A stretch of 64,000 bases of DNA from Aquabacter sp040049275 (GTDB taxonomy: Bacteria > Pseudomonadota > Alphaproteobacteria > Rhizobiales > Xanthobacteraceae): positions 496,001-560,000 of the forward strand of contig NZ_JBDZDT010000003.1 of NCBI RefSeq assembly GCF_040049275.1, in the 5' to 3' direction. A program made the translations under genes and the position numbers. The notes beneath the pieces are model-generated. The model saw only the letters and a program-made list of their open reading frames with translations. It ran no database searches and had not been told where the DNA came from. Below, piece after piece: positions 62,820 to 64,000 of this stretch; position 1 is the stretch's first letter, and the number at the start of each line of letters is the position of its first letter.

Positions 62820-63899
62820 TCAGATCACCCGCCCGTGCGCCAGCACCTTGCGCATAACGCTGGGCAAAGCCTCCCGCTCGAAGTCGCGGGGCAGCACCCA
62901 GCGGTGGCCCGCGGGGGCTGGCGCGGAGGGTGGGAGATCGGCGCGCCACACCGCCAGTTCCAGCGCGAAATGGGTGAAGACGTGGACGACGCTGCCCGGC
63001 AAGGCGCGCCATGTGGCCTTCAGCGGCTCATGCCCACCGGATGAGACCGCGCCCGTAGCCCAGGGCGTGGAGGGCACTTCGGTCATGCCGCCCAGCAGGC
63101 CCTTTTCCGGCCGGGTACGCAGCAACACTGCGCCGTCAGTCCGCACTGCAAGAAACGCAATGCCCGCCCGGGACGGCTTCTCCCCCTTCGGCGCCTTTAC
63201 GGGATAGCGCGCGGGATCGCCCTCGGCGCGGGCGATGCACGGGTCCATCCACGGACAAAGCGAACAGGCCGGGGAGCGCGGTGTGCAGATGGTGGCGCCG
63301 AGATCCATCATAGCCTGCGCAAAATCGCCCGGGCGCTTCACCGGCGTCAGCGCGGCGGCGCGGGCCTTGATTTCCACCTTGCCCTTAGGCAAGGGCGTGC
63401 CGATGGCGTAGAGCCGGCTGACGACCCGCTCGATATTGCCGTCCACCGGGCTCGCATGCAGGTCGAAGGCGATAGCGGCGATGGCGGCGGCGGTGTAGGG
63501 GCCGATGCCCGGCAAATCGAGCAGCGCCGCCTCATCCGCCGGGAAGCGCCCGCCATGGCGGGCCACCACCGCCTTCGCGCAGGCATGCAGGTTCCGGGCG
63601 CGGGCGTAATAACCGAGCCCCGCCCAGGCGGAGAGCACCTCTTCCAAGGGCGCCGCCGCGAGCGCGGCGATTGTCGGCCAGCGGGCGAGGAAGGCTGAGA
63701 AATATGGCCCCACGGCCTTCACTGTGGTCTGCTGGAGCATGATCTCGGAGAGGAAGACGTGATAGGGGTCCGCCCGCCGGCCCGGTTCGGCGCGCCAGGG
63801 CAGGCGGCGGCGGTGGCGGTCATACCAGGCGAGGAGAGCGGAAGGGGCCGGGGCGCCGGCCTTGCCCCGCGCGGCGCCGGAGAGGATCATCTGGTCCAT
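62820..63899 (-). CDS. mutY: A/G-specific adenine glycosylase
   Basis: Removes adenine mispaired with 8-oxoguanine. 359 residues from the chosen ATG. The glycosylase domain has LPWRAEPGRRADPYHVFLSE, the helix-hairpin-helix LPGIGPYTAAAIAAIAF with Tyr where Nth has Lys, and the catalytic Asp in SPVDGNIERVVSRL. The iron-sulphur motif is CTPRSPACSLCPWMDPC. The C-terminal NUDIX-like 8-oxoG domain follows. An ATG at 63914 would add five residues. It is convergent with ccrM. Confidence 0.96.
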   Translation of the reverse strand: MDQMILSGAARGKAGAPAPSALLAWYDRHRRRLPWRAEPGRRADPYHVFLSEIMLQQTTVKAVGPYFSAFLARWPTIAALAAAPLEEVLSAWAGLGYYARARNLHACAKAVVARHGGRFPADEAALLDLPGIGPYTAAAIAAIAFDLHASPVDGNIERVVSRLYAIGTPLPKGKVEIKARAAALTPVKRPGDFAQAMMDLGATICTPRSPACSLCPWMDPCIARAEGDPARYPVKAPKGEKPSRAGIAFLAVRTDGAVLLRTRPEKGLLGGMTEVPSTPWATGAVSSGGHEPLKATWRALPGSVVHVFTHFALELAVWRADLPPSAPAPAGHRWVLPRDFEREALPSVMRKVLAHGRVI

Positions 63900-63944
63900 G
63901 GACGCAACCTGCAATTCCCGTTCGGCCCGGGCAAGGGGGACCTC

Positions 63945-64000
63945 GTGAAGAAGCCCTTCGGCCCCCAGCCGCTTGCCGACATCGTCGGCCCGTCCATCGC
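63945..64000 (+). CDS. N-terminus of a DciA-like (DUF721) protein, partial
   Basis: Starts at GTG with AAGGGGGA four bases before: MKKPFGPQPLADIVGPSIA, then cut by the window edge. The PLADIVG pattern and position divergent from mutY match the DUF721 gene common at this place in Hyphomicrobiales. DciA loads the replicative helicase. Only 18 complete codons are visible, so the identification is tentative. Confidence 0.45.
   Translation, partial: MKKPFGPQPLADIVGPSI

Overview
This 64-kb window is a piece of a high-G+C (about two thirds by eye) alphaproteobacterial chromosome. Gene content and order point to the Hyphomicrobiales (Rhizobiales), perhaps a Xanthobacteraceae-type genome. Pointers are the radA-cvpA-purF-SDR block, a CcrM-type GANTC methyltransferase beside mutY, an infC with a probable ATT start, a CIRCE-controlled groESL, alphaproteobacterial families such as TIGR02301, and abundant intergenic palindromic repeats. 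The family-level assignment is inference. I see no rRNA, tRNA, CRISPR, prophage or insertion sequence; this is mostly core chromosome with small accessory patches.

Layout. 1-5.0 kb: a TetR-controlled RND efflux operon (pump truncated by the window edge) with a pair of inverted operator-like sites. 5.1-12.3 kb: small envelope and unknown-function genes mixed with DNA repair (two O6-alkylguanine methyltransferases, endonuclease III), a HAD phosphatase and a CysZ-like membrane protein. 12.4-19.4 kb: a minus-strand run of pepA, an SDR gene, purF, cvpA, radA and infC. 19.7-26.3 kb: a DUF3108 protein, a PuuA/PuuB-like polyamine catabolic pair behind an unusual cluster of GANTC sites, lepA, a DUF4258/DUF2283 pair and a YegP-like protein. 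26.5-32.0 kb: a CytX-like permease, a lipoprotein, groESL, and a divergent NAD(P)-binding/HxlR pair. 32.2-48.8 kb: accessory-like content, including a pepsin-like periplasmic protein, an AIM24-like protein, an HDAC-family deacetylase, SDR/LysR pairs, a flavin oxidoreductase, an RTX repeat protein behind AT-rich DNA, ppdK, and two very small membrane proteins. 48.9-52.4 kb: a nadABC operon under two palindromic operators. 52.5-61.4 kb: an amino-acid/nitrogen-storage neighbourhood with a USP, an APC permease, an M14 deacylase, cyanophycin synthetase and a double-length cyanophycinase whose second half has lost its catalytic His. 61.6-64 kb: ccrM, mutY and the start of a DciA-like gene.

How the genes work together. 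CcrM could methylate the four GANTC sites upstream of the polyamine genes. CphA would make cyanophycin and the adjacent enzyme degrade it, with the neighbouring permease and deacylase possibly handling the amino acids. Nth, MutY and the two methyltransferases form a scattered base-damage repair set.

Most intergenic gaps carry one of three repeat types: paired-hairpin elements with a GGGCTTGACCC core (seven copies), CTCTCCCGC-type palindromes, and one nested inverted repeat of about 200 bp.
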